NCBI GenBank assembly: GCA_964532655.1
Contig: CAZHMZ010000010.1
Location: forward strand, 1-45,166
Reading direction: 5' to 3'
Length of the DNA: 45,166 nt
Origin: JAJFTV01 sp964532655
GTDB taxonomy: Bacteria > Chloroflexota > Anaerolineae > Anaerolineales > Anaerolineaceae
Shown here one piece after another: positions 32,877-40,247 of the stretch. The position numbers and the translations under genes are program-made. Within the stretch, counting starts at the first letter, position 1; each line of letters opens with the position of its first letter. The notes beneath the pieces are model-generated. The model worked only from the letters and a program-made list of their open reading frames with translations, did not search any database and had not been told where the DNA came from.

Positions 32877-33647
32877 ATGAAGTCAATCTGTCTGGTGGAC
32901 CTGGGAGAAAATGACCGCAGCGGCTATGTGATTGGGGCCTGTTTGCCGGCCACTTCTCCGGCATATTCACCCAGTCTGGATATCGCTTTCTACCGTCAGT
33001 CGTGGGGATGGAATGACGAAATTTCGCATTTTCATACTGAGAGCGAAGAGTTTTTGATCGTCCTGAAGGGGCGTATTGACCTGCTGATCGATCAGTCGAT
33101 TGTCTCTGTTCCGGCGGGTCAACTGCTGGGGATGCGAGCCGGGGTCCCTCATAAAATCCTGCATGTGGATGCCCCCGTCGAATGCCTGTCTATCCGCATC
33201 CCGGGCGGCAGCAAAGATATCGTGTTCTCCAGCCGGCTGGCAAACCAACCGCCGGATGTGGATGCCGATCGCCAAATCATCCAGCTTGACTTGTGCACCA
33301 TCATGCACGACTATCCGCTGGGCGCCCTGCTGCCAAGAGCCCACCCGAACTATACCAACAGCCTGGATCTCACCTGTGTCTGGGGGGCGGATCCCATGCA
33401 GGAGTGGTCCTCCGAGCCTTCCCATTCGCACAATTTCCGCGAGGAGTATTATTTTTTACTGCGTGGGCAGATGGACTTTGAAATCGATGGACAGCAGTTA
33501 TGCCTGCGAGCGAACCAAATATTGGGAGTTCGCCCGCCACAGTTTCACCATATCACCGGCGGACAGGGCCCGGTGGATGTGCTGATCGTGCGGGTGCCGG
33601 GTGGACGTGACGATAAACGGGTAGAAGAAGCAGCTTCATTACTCTAG
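32877..33647 (+). CDS. two-domain cupin protein
   Basis: This 256-aa protein consists of two cupin barrels. The first has HFHTESEEFLIVLKG and PAGQLLGMRAGVPHKI; the second has HSHNFREEYYFLLRG and RANQILGVRPPQFHHI. Both carry the H-x-H-x4-5-E plus distant H metal ligands, so both may bind a divalent metal. GAGGGGG lies 6 nt before the ATG at 32877. No signal peptide is present. Enzymatic (dioxygenase, isomerase) and sugar-binding roles are both possible. The stop overlaps the end of the convergent flavoenzyme gene by 9 bp. Confidence 0.85.
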   Translation: MKSICLVDLGENDRSGYVIGACLPATSPAYSPSLDIAFYRQSWGWNDEISHFHTESEEFLIVLKGRIDLLIDQSIVSVPAGQLLGMRAGVPHKILHVDAPVECLSIRIPGGSKDIVFSSRLANQPPDVDADRQIIQLDLCTIMHDYPLGALLPRAHPNYTNSLDLTCVWGADPMQEWSSEPSHSHNFREEYYFLLRGQMDFEIDGQQLCLRANQILGVRPPQFHHITGGQGPVDVLIVRVPGGRDDKRVEEAASLL

Positions 33648-34472
33648 TCGTGGCGGACCCTGGCGCAGGCGGTTTATGACCTGTTCCACAGAAAGCCCGT
33701 ACGGCGTTTCGATCCACCAGGTGGCGCCGGCTTCCATCCACGGCCGCAGCTTTGCGGCGATCTCGTTTTCGGTTAGCCCGTGCGTTTGCCCCTCGGCGAT
33801 CAGGTCGAAGGGGGTGTCCAGGACGCGGTTAGCCTGAATGTATGCTTTCATCTGGCGCAGGTCTTCGGGCTGCACCTCCACCAGCTTGCCATCCGGATCC
33901 ATTTTGTTCGGCAACAGCCCATCGCATTTCAACACGCGGCGCATGGACTTCATGCGCGGCCAGACGCCCACCATCCAGATGGGGACACGCGGCTGCTGTA
34001 CAGGCCGGGCGGGAGTATACTGCTCTTGCATCCCGGTCTGATCCACATGGTAATGTACCCCCTCGTACTGAAACGGTTTCCCCAGGTGCAGCAGGGTCAG
34101 CACGTCCACGCCCTCATCCATTAACTCACCCCGGATCTTCTTGTCCGTGATTTCATCTTTGAAAGAGCCGTAGCCGTAGTAGTAGACGCCCGGCCCCACG
34201 CCCAGGATCACGCGCCCGTTGGACAAGTTATCCAGGGAGGCGGTTTCGCTGGCCAGCTTCCAGGGCGTGTAGCGCGGCATCTGGGCAACCAGCGTGCCCA
34301 GGCGGATACGGCTGGTACACATGGCGGCAGCGGTGAGGGAAACCCAGGGGTCGGTATGCCATACCGCCTCGCCCACGAAAAAACCGTCCCAGCCGGCCTG
34401 TTCGGCCTGTGCGGCGATCTCCGACGCTGCACGCGCACCCCGGAATGTGGTATCAACGAAACCGAATTTCAT
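33639..34472 (-). CDS. luciferase-like (LLM class) flavin-dependent oxidoreductase
   Basis: This is a 277-aa TIM-barrel flavoenzyme of the bacterial-luciferase/F420 family. It begins MKFGFVDTTFRGARAASEIA with EQAGWDGFFVGEAVWHTDPW, then IRLGTLVAQMPRYTPWKLAS, and the signature LSNGRVILGVGPGVYYYGYG. FMN or F420 could be the cofactor. GAGAGGTG lies about 5 nt before ATG 34472. It converges on the bicupin gene and appears monocistronic. The substrate is unknown. Confidence 0.88.
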   Translation of the reverse strand: MKFGFVDTTFRGARAASEIAAQAEQAGWDGFFVGEAVWHTDPWVSLTAAAMCTSRIRLGTLVAQMPRYTPWKLASETASLDNLSNGRVILGVGPGVYYYGYGSFKDEITDKKIRGELMDEGVDVLTLLHLGKPFQYEGVHYHVDQTGMQEQYTPARPVQQPRVPIWMVGVWPRMKSMRRVLKCDGLLPNKMDPDGKLVEVQPEDLRQMKAYIQANRVLDTPFDLIAEGQTHGLTENEIAAKLRPWMEAGATWWIETPYGLSVEQVINRLRQGPPRLE

Positions 34473-34562
34473 AGCTGCACCTCTCCTGTTGTATGAGAAA
34501 CTGTACAGGTTGCTTCAATGATTATATAGGAGTTTACAAACAGGCCATAAAGATTTACAAGC

Positions 34563-34607
34563 CAATCTCCCTCGCAGATACCGGCAGGTCGTGTGCGAGG
34601 GAGATTG
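34563..34607. repeat. perfect 14-bp inverted repeat, 17-nt loop
   Basis: Arms 34563-34576 (CAATCTCCCTCGCA) and 34594-34607 are exact reverse complements. It lies between the sortase-like gene's end and the flavoenzyme's start. No T-run follows on either strand. Confidence 0.8.
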
Positions 34608-34619
34608 TAGTTAAAACAT

Positions 34620-34659
34620 GCTGCCGGACCAATTATTGAAATGAAGGTGGGCCGGCAGC
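34620..34659. repeat. 8-bp GC-rich inverted repeat
   Basis: GCTGCCGG (34620-34627) pairs with CCGGCAGC (34652-34659) across a 24-nt AT-rich loop. Together with the adjacent 14-bp repeat it makes this 220-bp spacer highly structured. Confidence 0.6.
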
Positions 34660-34670
34660 GGGATAAAAGG

Positions 34671-34688
34671 AGAAGAGGCAACAAGCCT
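34671..34688 (-). terminator. probable terminator of the sortase-like gene
   Basis: Just beyond the stop, on the minus strand, GAGGC-TTGTT-GCCTC is followed by TTCTCCTTTTATC. The stem is short (5 bp), so it is a weak call. Confidence 0.45.
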
Positions 34689-34694
34689 CGGAGA

Positions 34695-35444
34695 TTACGA
34701 GACCTTTTCAGCGATCACGAACAGGCGCCCCCAACTGCTGCTACCTTCGTTTGCGATGCAGGTTTGAAACACCAGCATGCCGCTGTTTGAATACACCTCA
34801 TAAAATACATCCGTGGACGAGTAACTGACATTGGTATCCAGATCAAGAAAATCGGAGTAAACCGAATTAGGCTGTAAGGCCTGAAACCGACGGATACCGC
34901 TGATCACAAAATGATCGGTGGAGCCGTCACCGTAGACCACGTACACATCCTGATCTACAGACAGATTGAAGAAGGAAACACCGGCCAGGAAGTTATGCGC
35001 CAGAATACCCACGGTGCCAAACTGCGAGGCGGTGGAAAACTGCGTCACCACGTTGCCTTCGGTTGAAACAAAACCGGCTGAACCGGAAGGCTGCTGCACC
35101 ACCGGATAGGCCAGCACATCATCCACAAATACACCGGTAACCTGGGTAGCATACCCGCTGCTCAGTTCGGATGCAAACTGCATCAATTCAGCGGCTGCCA
35201 GATCAGCCATCTGATCGGCGGTGGGTTCGGCAATGTTTAAATCCAGCGGTTGAACTCTTTGAGCCGGAGTGTAATCACTGCGATTGATGAAATTTGCCCA
35301 AGTTCCTCCATTTCCATGGTCGGAAGGAGAAATGGGCTGGTTGTAACTTGCAGCAGCAGGTTTAACATTAAGAGCCAGTAAAAATGCTGCCACTAAAAAG
35401 ACTGATACTGTACGAACATTGTTTCGGGACAAGATGTACTCCAT
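34695..35444 (-). CDS. sortase-like exported cysteine transpeptidase
   Basis: This is a 249-aa protein with an N-terminal hydrophobic segment (VSVFLVAAFLLALNVKPAAAS) that reads as a signal peptide or anchor. The C-terminal part has the sortase catalytic layout: His150 in GILAHNFLAG, strand VYVVYGDGSTDHFVIS, Cys229 in VFQTCI and Arg240 in WGRLFVIAEKV. Sortases join a sorting-signal threonine to an amine on the cell surface. Between signal and catalytic part is a 100-residue region, longer than in most housekeeping sortases. The start is ATG 35444 with GGGACC just upstream; a TTG at 35480 is an alternative. No LPXTG-type substrate was seen in the window. Expression should follow c-di-GMP through the riboswitch at 35546-35660. 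Confidence 0.75.
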   Translation of the reverse strand: MEYILSRNNVRTVSVFLVAAFLLALNVKPAAASYNQPISPSDHGNGGTWANFINRSDYTPAQRVQPLDLNIAEPTADQMADLAAAELMQFASELSSGYATQVTGVFVDDVLAYPVVQQPSGSAGFVSTEGNVVTQFSTASQFGTVGILAHNFLAGVSFFNLSVDQDVYVVYGDGSTDHFVISGIRRFQALQPNSVYSDFLDLDTNVSYSSTDVFYEVYSNSGMLVFQTCIANEGSSSWGRLFVIAEKVS

Positions 35445-35489
35445 CAGGTCCCGGCTTGCACGGCGGTACGCCTTTCCCAAAGAAAACCC

Positions 35490-35545
35490 CGCAAGGTTAT
35501 CTCAGGGTCATTGCTTTCGGATGGTGTTTGGGGGTTAAAACAAAA
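35490..35545 (-). promoter_or_regulatory. likely expression platform between riboswitch and sortase-like gene
   Basis: On the minus strand AACCCCC follows the aptamer and GGGGTT lies about 40 nt further on, followed by TTCTTTGG. These could pair as a long-loop terminator or sequester other elements. Which ligand state switches the gene on cannot be decided by eye. Confidence 0.4.
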
Positions 35546-35660
35546 CATCCATCTTCGGCGGCCTGGCTGTCATCGCTGCTCTTCCAGGAGGGAGAACAAC
35601 CTTAGATCCATGGCTTTGCGTCGCCGGTTTTCACCGGGTTTGCCTTTATCGGTATAGATG
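35546..35660 (-). promoter_or_regulatory. cyclic-di-GMP-I (GEMM) riboswitch
   Basis: On the minus strand the leader shows the GEMM-I conserved core: GGCAAACCCGGTGAAAACCG (GAAA-type tetraloop stem), then GACGCAAAGCC, then ATGGATCTAAGG, and the second arm ending GACAGCCAGGCCGCCGAAG. The outer P1 helix closes with CATCTAT (35654-35660) and ATGGATG (35546-35552), seven pairs including one G-U. It lies between a consensus promoter and the sortase-like gene. The match to the family core is strong; the distal stem is of the longer variant kind. Confidence 0.88.
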
Positions 35661-35695
35661 AAACTAATTTAAGGTGCTACTGCTTTCTCACGCCT

Positions 35696-35724
35696 AATAT
35701 ACCTTCTTCTTACCAACAAGTCAA
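35696..35724 (-). promoter_or_regulatory. sigma-70-type promoter of the c-di-GMP-controlled sortase-like gene
   Basis: On the minus strand TTGACT (35719-35724), a 17-bp spacer and TATATT (35696-35701) lie about 35 bp upstream of the aptamer's P1 helix. Confidence 0.78.
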
Positions 35725-35795
35725 GCGCCCTGTCGTTTTGTAAGGTATTCGTAAGGAATCATTCTGTGCACCCCTCATGGGGGGCGCTACTTACA

Positions 35796-37928
35796 TTATA
35801 TTGGTTCGATTGTTACTTCTTCGCAGGCCAGGTGCCCCTCTTCGATGACCAGCGCGGCTCCACCGCATTCCAACTCATCCTGCGGATCCACAAAATCGAA
35901 CACTTTCTTACCGTCGATCCAGCCCGTCAGCCGATTGCCCTGTGCCTGCAGGGAGATTTCATAATCCGTCTCGGCTTGCCAGTCAAACGGAATTTCAGCC
36001 AGCACCTGTTCTTCATCCCTTACCTTCACCAGCCGGGCAGAACGGTGTTCGGTTAGCAGCAGAGCGTAATACCGGCGCATGCCCTGTACCCGTACCGCCA
36101 CACCGCCGGTTTTCATCAGTGCGGAACGAATGATTGCGCTGACCCGGTAATTCCGCCAGACGCGTGAGCCCTGCATCAGCAGGCCCCTGCCCTGGTTCTG
36201 TGAGAGCCGGTAGGCCTCCGGGAAGAAGGTGTTCCAGTCGCTCACGCCGTTCACCCAGGCGCGCCGCCACATGGCCTGCTGACCGGCGGTAGGGTTGGCG
36301 CCAGCCGGGATGCCCAGCTGCACATCCGGTTCGCCGGTCCAGTCCATCCAGTCGAGGTAAATAGTTCCGTCAACTTCTTCGTCAGAATCCAAAAGGATGC
36401 CGGTCGATGCCAGCGGCAAGCCGTGCGTATCCGGTATCTGCCAGGCAAGGGTTTGGTATGTGCCGGCTTCCAGTTCGCACAACGGACCCGACATTTCTTC
36501 GAGTTGATCCTGGCCGTTGTAGAAACGGACTGCCAGCCGTACCCGGCAGGCCTGTTCTGTCGAAATACCGGCGCGTAGGGTCTGTCCGCTGTACAAGCCT
36601 GGTGAAGCCAGGAACGCGTACCAGGATATCTCGCGTTCTTCCGGCAGGATAAAGACTGGCGTCAGCAACGTTGCATGGCTGCCTTTCCAGCGTATCGACA
36701 GGGAACGCACGCCGAGGCGGCTGTGCCCCTGCACATTTTGAAGGTGGGCGGATCCGTCGGTGGGTGTCACTGCTCTGAAACCCTGCACCGAGCCGGGCGC
36801 TTCAAAGTGAAAGCGGGCTCCGGCTTTCGGCTGCCAGGGCGGCAGACCGCGCACAGCCCGGGATGTGTTGACCACCTCACCGGCGCAGCGCAGAGCGTCT
36901 GTGACCACTTCACCGCCTTCCGCCGAAACGAGAAACAGTCGGTCAGCCAGCGGCCCCAACCAGTCAGGCCCGCCGGTAAAGGTATTCAGCCCGCCGTGGA
37001 TGCCCAGCAGGCAGCCCAGATTGCCGGCGTTACAGTCGGTATCCCAGCCGGCGGTATTTACCACCCGCATTGAGCGGTGAAAATCGCCCTGCCCGTACAG
37101 CAAACCTAACAGAATGACGGCATGGTTTGGGATCATGTGGCAGACGCCCTTATAACGGTCGTACCCGTACACCTGCGCGATCTTTGCACGGGTGCGATGC
37201 CAGTCCGGCTCACCGGCGTGCCAGCCGCGTACATCCTGGATCATGCGGTACAGGATGGAATCATGGGGGATCAGGGCTAGACCGGTTTCAATTAACTCGT
37301 CAATATCCTGCTCCACAAAAGCCTGGGCTTCCATGGCTGCCAGCATCTGAGCGCCGTACACCGCTTCGCCGTCATGGCTCACACTCGCCGCCCGGCCGGC
37401 CCAATCCACGGCGCGTTCCGGGTCACCTGGCCACAGCATGGCCCATCCATCGATAAAAATTTGCGCCCCGATTTGCTCAGAGATGATCTTGCCGTTCAGG
37501 GCAGCCGAGCCACTGTTTGGCGCTTTGATGCCATCGTTCAACCGCAGATAAGCGGTGTGTTCGGTGGAGCAACCCAGACCACCCCACCACAGGATGGTCT
37601 TCTGTTTGATTAACTGGTTCAACCAGGTATCGCCAATCTGCGCGGGGGTAAGATGCGGGTCATAGCCATGTTCGCGCAGCGCCCGCAGAAAGACAAAAGT
37701 GCCCGCCAGGTCATCATCCGTCACTACCAGCGGCGGATTGCCCGATACGAGGTGGTTGATATACCCATCGACCTCGCCCACCTCGGCCATGATGCGTTCG
37801 TACGTCCAGCCTTCCACTGGGCGACCCAGATAAACCCCCACCATCTTGCCCAAAACGCCGGCGTAAACTCGCTCCGGATAATCGGCAGGCAGGTCTTTCA
37901 TCACCGGTTCAATCAATTCTGATGCCAC
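35796..37928 (-). CDS. ADP-ribosylglycohydrolase (DraG-like) with extra C-terminal carbohydrate-binding-like module
   Basis: This is a 710-aa protein. The N-terminal ~360 residues have the ADP-ribosylglycohydrolase fold: GVLGKMVGVYLGRPVEGW at the start, the metal-binding VVTDDDLAGTFVFL, and the later pair in VNTAGWDTDCNAGNLGCLLG. These are the acidic residues that hold two Mg ions in DraG/ARH proteins. A second region follows (about 380-530) of beta-rich character. The C-terminal ~180 residues (RGLLMQGSRVWRNYRVSAII ... YALLLTEHRSARLVKV ... ETDYEISLQAQGNRLTGWID) look like a concanavalin/LamG-type jelly roll. There is no signal peptide. It starts with GTG 37928 inside the upstream esterase's last codons (16-bp overlap); an ATG at 37901 is possible. 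With the CE7 esterase it suggests carbohydrate catabolism rather than nitrogenase control. Confidence 0.82.
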   Translation of the reverse strand: MASELIEPVMKDLPADYPERVYAGVLGKMVGVYLGRPVEGWTYERIMAEVGEVDGYINHLVSGNPPLVVTDDDLAGTFVFLRALREHGYDPHLTPAQIGDTWLNQLIKQKTILWWGGLGCSTEHTAYLRLNDGIKAPNSGSAALNGKIISEQIGAQIFIDGWAMLWPGDPERAVDWAGRAASVSHDGEAVYGAQMLAAMEAQAFVEQDIDELIETGLALIPHDSILYRMIQDVRGWHAGEPDWHRTRAKIAQVYGYDRYKGVCHMIPNHAVILLGLLYGQGDFHRSMRVVNTAGWDTDCNAGNLGCLLGIHGGLNTFTGGPDWLGPLADRLFLVSAEGGEVVTDALRCAGEVVNTSRAVRGLPPWQPKAGARFHFEAPGSVQGFRAVTPTDGSAHLQNVQGHSRLGVRSLSIRWKGSHATLLTPVFILPEEREISWYAFLASPGLYSGQTLRAGISTEQACRVRLAVRFYNGQDQLEEMSGPLCELEAGTYQTLAWQIPDTHGLPLASTGILLDSDEEVDGTIYLDWMDWTGEPDVQLGIPAGANPTAGQQAMWRRAWVNGVSDWNTFFPEAYRLSQNQGRGLLMQGSRVWRNYRVSAIIRSALMKTGGVAVRVQGMRRYYALLLTEHRSARLVKVRDEEQVLAEIPFDWQAETDYEISLQAQGNRLTGWIDGKKVFDFVDPQDELECGGAALVIEEGHLACEEVTIEPI

Positions 37929-38887
37929 AGCATTTGCAGAAAACGGATATTCTCGAGATCCTGATGAGATCCTCCACCCTCGTGGTGATTGTAGGGGTAA
38001 ATACGGATATCTTTGGGACCGGCGTAATGGTTGTAAGCAGCCATCACGGTGGATGGCGGACAGGTGGCGTCCATCAAGCCCATCGAAAACAGCGCCGGAG
38101 CTTTAGCCCGTACGGCAAAGTTCATCCCGTCAAAATAGGAAAGGGTGTGAAAAACGGTTTCCACCTGGTCACGGTGCATGCGTAAAAAGCGTGGGATCTC
38201 CTGATACGGCATTTCATCGGTGATCTCCGTGGCGTGCCGGATATTGCACAGATACGGCACCTCCGGCATGACAGCCTTTACCTCAGGCGCCAGTCCGCTC
38301 ACAATCAGGGCTAGAGCGCCTCCCTGGCTGCGGCCGTTCACCGCAATGCGCTCCGCGTCCACAGCGGGGTGACTGCAGGCTGCCTCAATTGCCCGGACTG
38401 CGTCTGTATACAATCGGCGGTAGTAATACGTTTCGGGGTGGAATACCCCGCGCGTCATAAAACCCGGAAATTGCGGTGAGAACCCGACCGGTTCCACATC
38501 GGGGGTATCCCCGTGCAGCCATTCACTGCCCTGACCGCGTGTATCCATCACAAATGAGGCGTATCCCGCGCTGCTCCACAACAGCCAGTCCACCGGGAAC
38601 CCTCTGCCTCCCCCGTAACCGATATACTGCACCACGCAGGCGAGTTTTCCGTTGCGCTGACGCGGCAGTATCAGCCAGCCCCTGATCGGCTGTCCGCTGT
38701 ACCCGTTGAACGTAACATCAAAGGTTTCATGCAGCGCCAGACCATAATCGACCGGTTGAAATACGGCATCCAACGGAAAACGTCGGGCTTCCTGCAGGGT
38801 ACTCTGCCAGAAAGCGTCAAAATCCGGTGGTTCAGGCCGCTCTGGCAGATAGACCTTCAGTTCTTCAAGAGGGATATCGATGTACAT
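37913..38887 (-). CDS. acetyl xylan esterase/cephalosporin-C deacetylase (CE7 family)
   Basis: This 324-aa alpha/beta hydrolase removes acetyl groups from xylo-oligosaccharides and similar substrates in the cytoplasm. Length and order are those of CE7: start LEELKVYLPERPEPPDFDAFW, RGQGSE, nucleophile serine in VNGRSQGGAL, acid in MGLMDATCPPST and catalytic histidine in YNHHEGGG. It has no signal peptide, as usual. AGGAG lies 6 nt before ATG 38887. It is co-transcribed with the DraG-like gene, whose start it overlaps. Confidence 0.92.
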   Translation of the reverse strand: MYIDIPLEELKVYLPERPEPPDFDAFWQSTLQEARRFPLDAVFQPVDYGLALHETFDVTFNGYSGQPIRGWLILPRQRNGKLACVVQYIGYGGGRGFPVDWLLWSSAGYASFVMDTRGQGSEWLHGDTPDVEPVGFSPQFPGFMTRGVFHPETYYYRRLYTDAVRAIEAACSHPAVDAERIAVNGRSQGGALALIVSGLAPEVKAVMPEVPYLCNIRHATEITDEMPYQEIPRFLRMHRDQVETVFHTLSYFDGMNFAVRAKAPALFSMGLMDATCPPSTVMAAYNHYAGPKDIRIYPYNHHEGGGSHQDLENIRFLQMLWHQN

Positions 38888-38888
38888 T

Positions 38889-38965
38889 CGGGCTCCTATT
38901 CTGTTATTCCGGCTACATCACCCGATCGTGACTTGACCAGATCCTGGTGTCACCAGATTCTGGTG
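38889..38965. repeat. short direct/inverted repeats between two minus-strand genes
   Basis: On the minus strand, immediately after a stop codon, GACACCAGAATCTGGT and GACACCAGGATCTGGT stand in tandem with one difference. Each unit is itself partly palindromic. A third, shorter TCAAGTCACGATC follows. They may bind a regulator or form hairpins; no T-run is seen. Confidence 0.6.
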
Positions 38966-39664
38966 TCACCATAACTTGGTGACCACATATGCCAGCACGA
39001 TAATCAAAACAATCACGGCGGCGGTGATGATCACCAGCCGCAACGGCCTGGCATTTGCGCTGCCTGCAGGGATGGATGTCTGCAGGGTTTCCGGGGCTGT
39101 GAGAGGCGACGGTACTTCTTCCGACCGGGTTTCTCCGGTCAGGTTATCGGGAGGATTCTCAGATTCAGCCTCGGGCTCGCCTTCCGGGTGGATTTCTTCA
39201 TCCACATCCCAGCGCTGCTCGGCCTGCTGTTCCTCGGCAGTCTCCGCCATTTGAAGCGCTTCGATCTCCTGCGGAGACTGTTCTTCGTCGTTTTCAACAG
39301 GCTCCGCTTCTGCGGATGTCACTTCTGTTTCCGGAGAATCCTCAACCTCTGAACCGGTGAATTCCGGTTCATCCGTGTGCTGTGCAGCCCGGGCGGTCTC
39401 GGCCGCCGCGGCATTGTTCATTTTTTCCAGTTGCAGTTCCAGGGCCTGCATCAAATGGTCACTGTCAGGGTGCCGGCGTAAACCGTACTGCAAAATCGCC
39501 AGTCTGGCTTCATCGGCGGTATAGCTGTCGGCCAGCCATAACCATACCTGATCGTCGTCATTTTTTTGCTCAACAATGCGCTGCAAGAGCCGGCGAGCTT
39601 CAGGCCAGTTGCCTCTTAACGCCAGATCCACCGCTTGTTGAAATGTATTTTTCTCGTTCGCCAT
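38966..39664 (-). CDS. acidic protein with TPR-like N-terminus and C-terminal membrane anchor
   Basis: I do not recognise a named family. The 232-aa chain begins with a helical repeat region (NTFQQAVDLALRGNWPEARR, then ARLAILQYGLRRHPDSDHLM) that resembles tetratricopeptide-type units. A long acidic, E/P-rich low-complexity stretch (about 90-190) follows. The chain ends in one hydrophobic helix (LVIITAAVIVLIIVLAYVV) with TKLW at the very end. The topology is that of a tail-anchored protein with the repeats in the cytoplasm. GGAGG lies 8 nt before ATG 39664. It could be a scaffold for a membrane complex. It lies 78 bp upstream of the CE7 gene but shares no obvious theme with it. Confidence 0.65.
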   Translation of the reverse strand: MANEKNTFQQAVDLALRGNWPEARRLLQRIVEQKNDDDQVWLWLADSYTADEARLAILQYGLRRHPDSDHLMQALELQLEKMNNAAAAETARAAQHTDEPEFTGSEVEDSPETEVTSAEAEPVENDEEQSPQEIEALQMAETAEEQQAEQRWDVDEEIHPEGEPEAESENPPDNLTGETRSEEVPSPLTAPETLQTSIPAGSANARPLRLVIITAAVIVLIIVLAYVVTKLW

Positions 39665-39844
39665 GCTGTGTTCCTCCAAACATCAAAAAAAAGGTGGCCG
39701 GGGAAAGGCTCACCATGGCATAATTCCCATTCTGTACAGTGCATAATTCACGCCTATTCCGGCGAAATACATCAATTTCTTATTCTATGCTTAACCAGGT
39801 GGCCCGAATCAACACGACCGAAAGTTATAACTGCGCCAGTTCAT

Positions 39845-39874
39845 TGCCATTGTCATACAATATATGATAAAATC
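39845..39874 (+). promoter_or_regulatory. probable promoter of the ECF/nucleoside operon
   Basis: TTGCCA (39845-39850) and TAAAAT (39869-39874) are separated by 18 bp within an AT-rich stretch. Transcription would start near 39881, giving a leader of about 365 nt. Confidence 0.6.
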
Positions 39875-39880
39875 TACGTT

Positions 39881-40042
39881 AACATCTTACGGGCTGGAAG
39901 TATTAATGGTTTTGATTGCAGATCGTAACTCGTTGTTTGTTTTCGACAAGAGTCTCCCGTGGTCAGGCATGGGGGCCTTAGTAAATTCGTCTTTTCTTCT
40001 ATACAATAATTTTCCTGAACAAACCCTTTTATCGGGTTTGTT
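39881..40042 (+). promoter_or_regulatory. candidate riboswitch or attenuator leader of the ECF operon, class unknown
   Basis: Between promoter and terminator lie about 135 nt of structured RNA. Visible elements are an 8-bp stem CTCCCGTG/CATGGGGG with a GTCAGG loop near 39953-39974. The loop and adjacent stem base (CAGGC) could pair with GCCTTAG just downstream, a possible pseudoknot. GTTTGTT (39935-39941) is complementary to AACAAAC of the terminator's 5' arm (40018-40024), so it could form an antiterminator. I could not match it to TPP, purine, preQ1, THF or c-di-GMP aptamers by eye. Confidence 0.5.
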
Positions 40043-40045
40043 TTT
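40018..40045 (+). terminator. intrinsic terminator in the ECF operon leader
   Basis: Arms AACAAACCC (40018-40026) and GGGTTTGTT (40034-40042) form a perfect 9-bp stem with a 7-nt loop, running into TTTTT. It is about 205 nt upstream of the first gene, so it must be regulated or leaky for the operon to be expressed. A further GCCCGG/CCGGGC hairpin lies at 40049-40073. Confidence 0.85.
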
Positions 40046-40247
40046 ATAGCCCGGGACAATCTCTCCACCGGGCAAATGCCAAAATTGGAAGTAACCCCTG
40101 TACTGTACGGGGTGTTATTACTTATAAATGGTAGCAGGATTGGATGTACCGGGAAGGAGGCGGGAAGAAAGAGATAGACACAAACGGCAAGTGAGTTGGC
40201 AGATTTCATTGATCTTTTTTCAAATTTATAAAACAAGGAGAATGAAT

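Larger units (their letters stand above)
39665..40247 (+). other. gene-free regulatory region upstream of the ECF operon
   Basis: These 583 bp hold no convincing gene. A 61-codon frame at 39864-40049 runs through the terminator hairpin and lacks a ribosome-binding site. The left part separates divergent units; the right part, from about 39881, is a long structured leader described in separate entries. Confidence 0.7.

Noticed and set aside
39950..40000. preQ1-type riboswitch in the ECF leader
   Set aside because: The stem-loop and downstream pairing resemble an H-type pseudoknot, but the conserved preQ1 loop and A-rich tail are absent.
39864..40049. 61-codon open frame in the ECF operon leader
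   Set aside because: It runs through the terminator hairpin and has no ribosome-binding site; the structured-RNA explanation is better.
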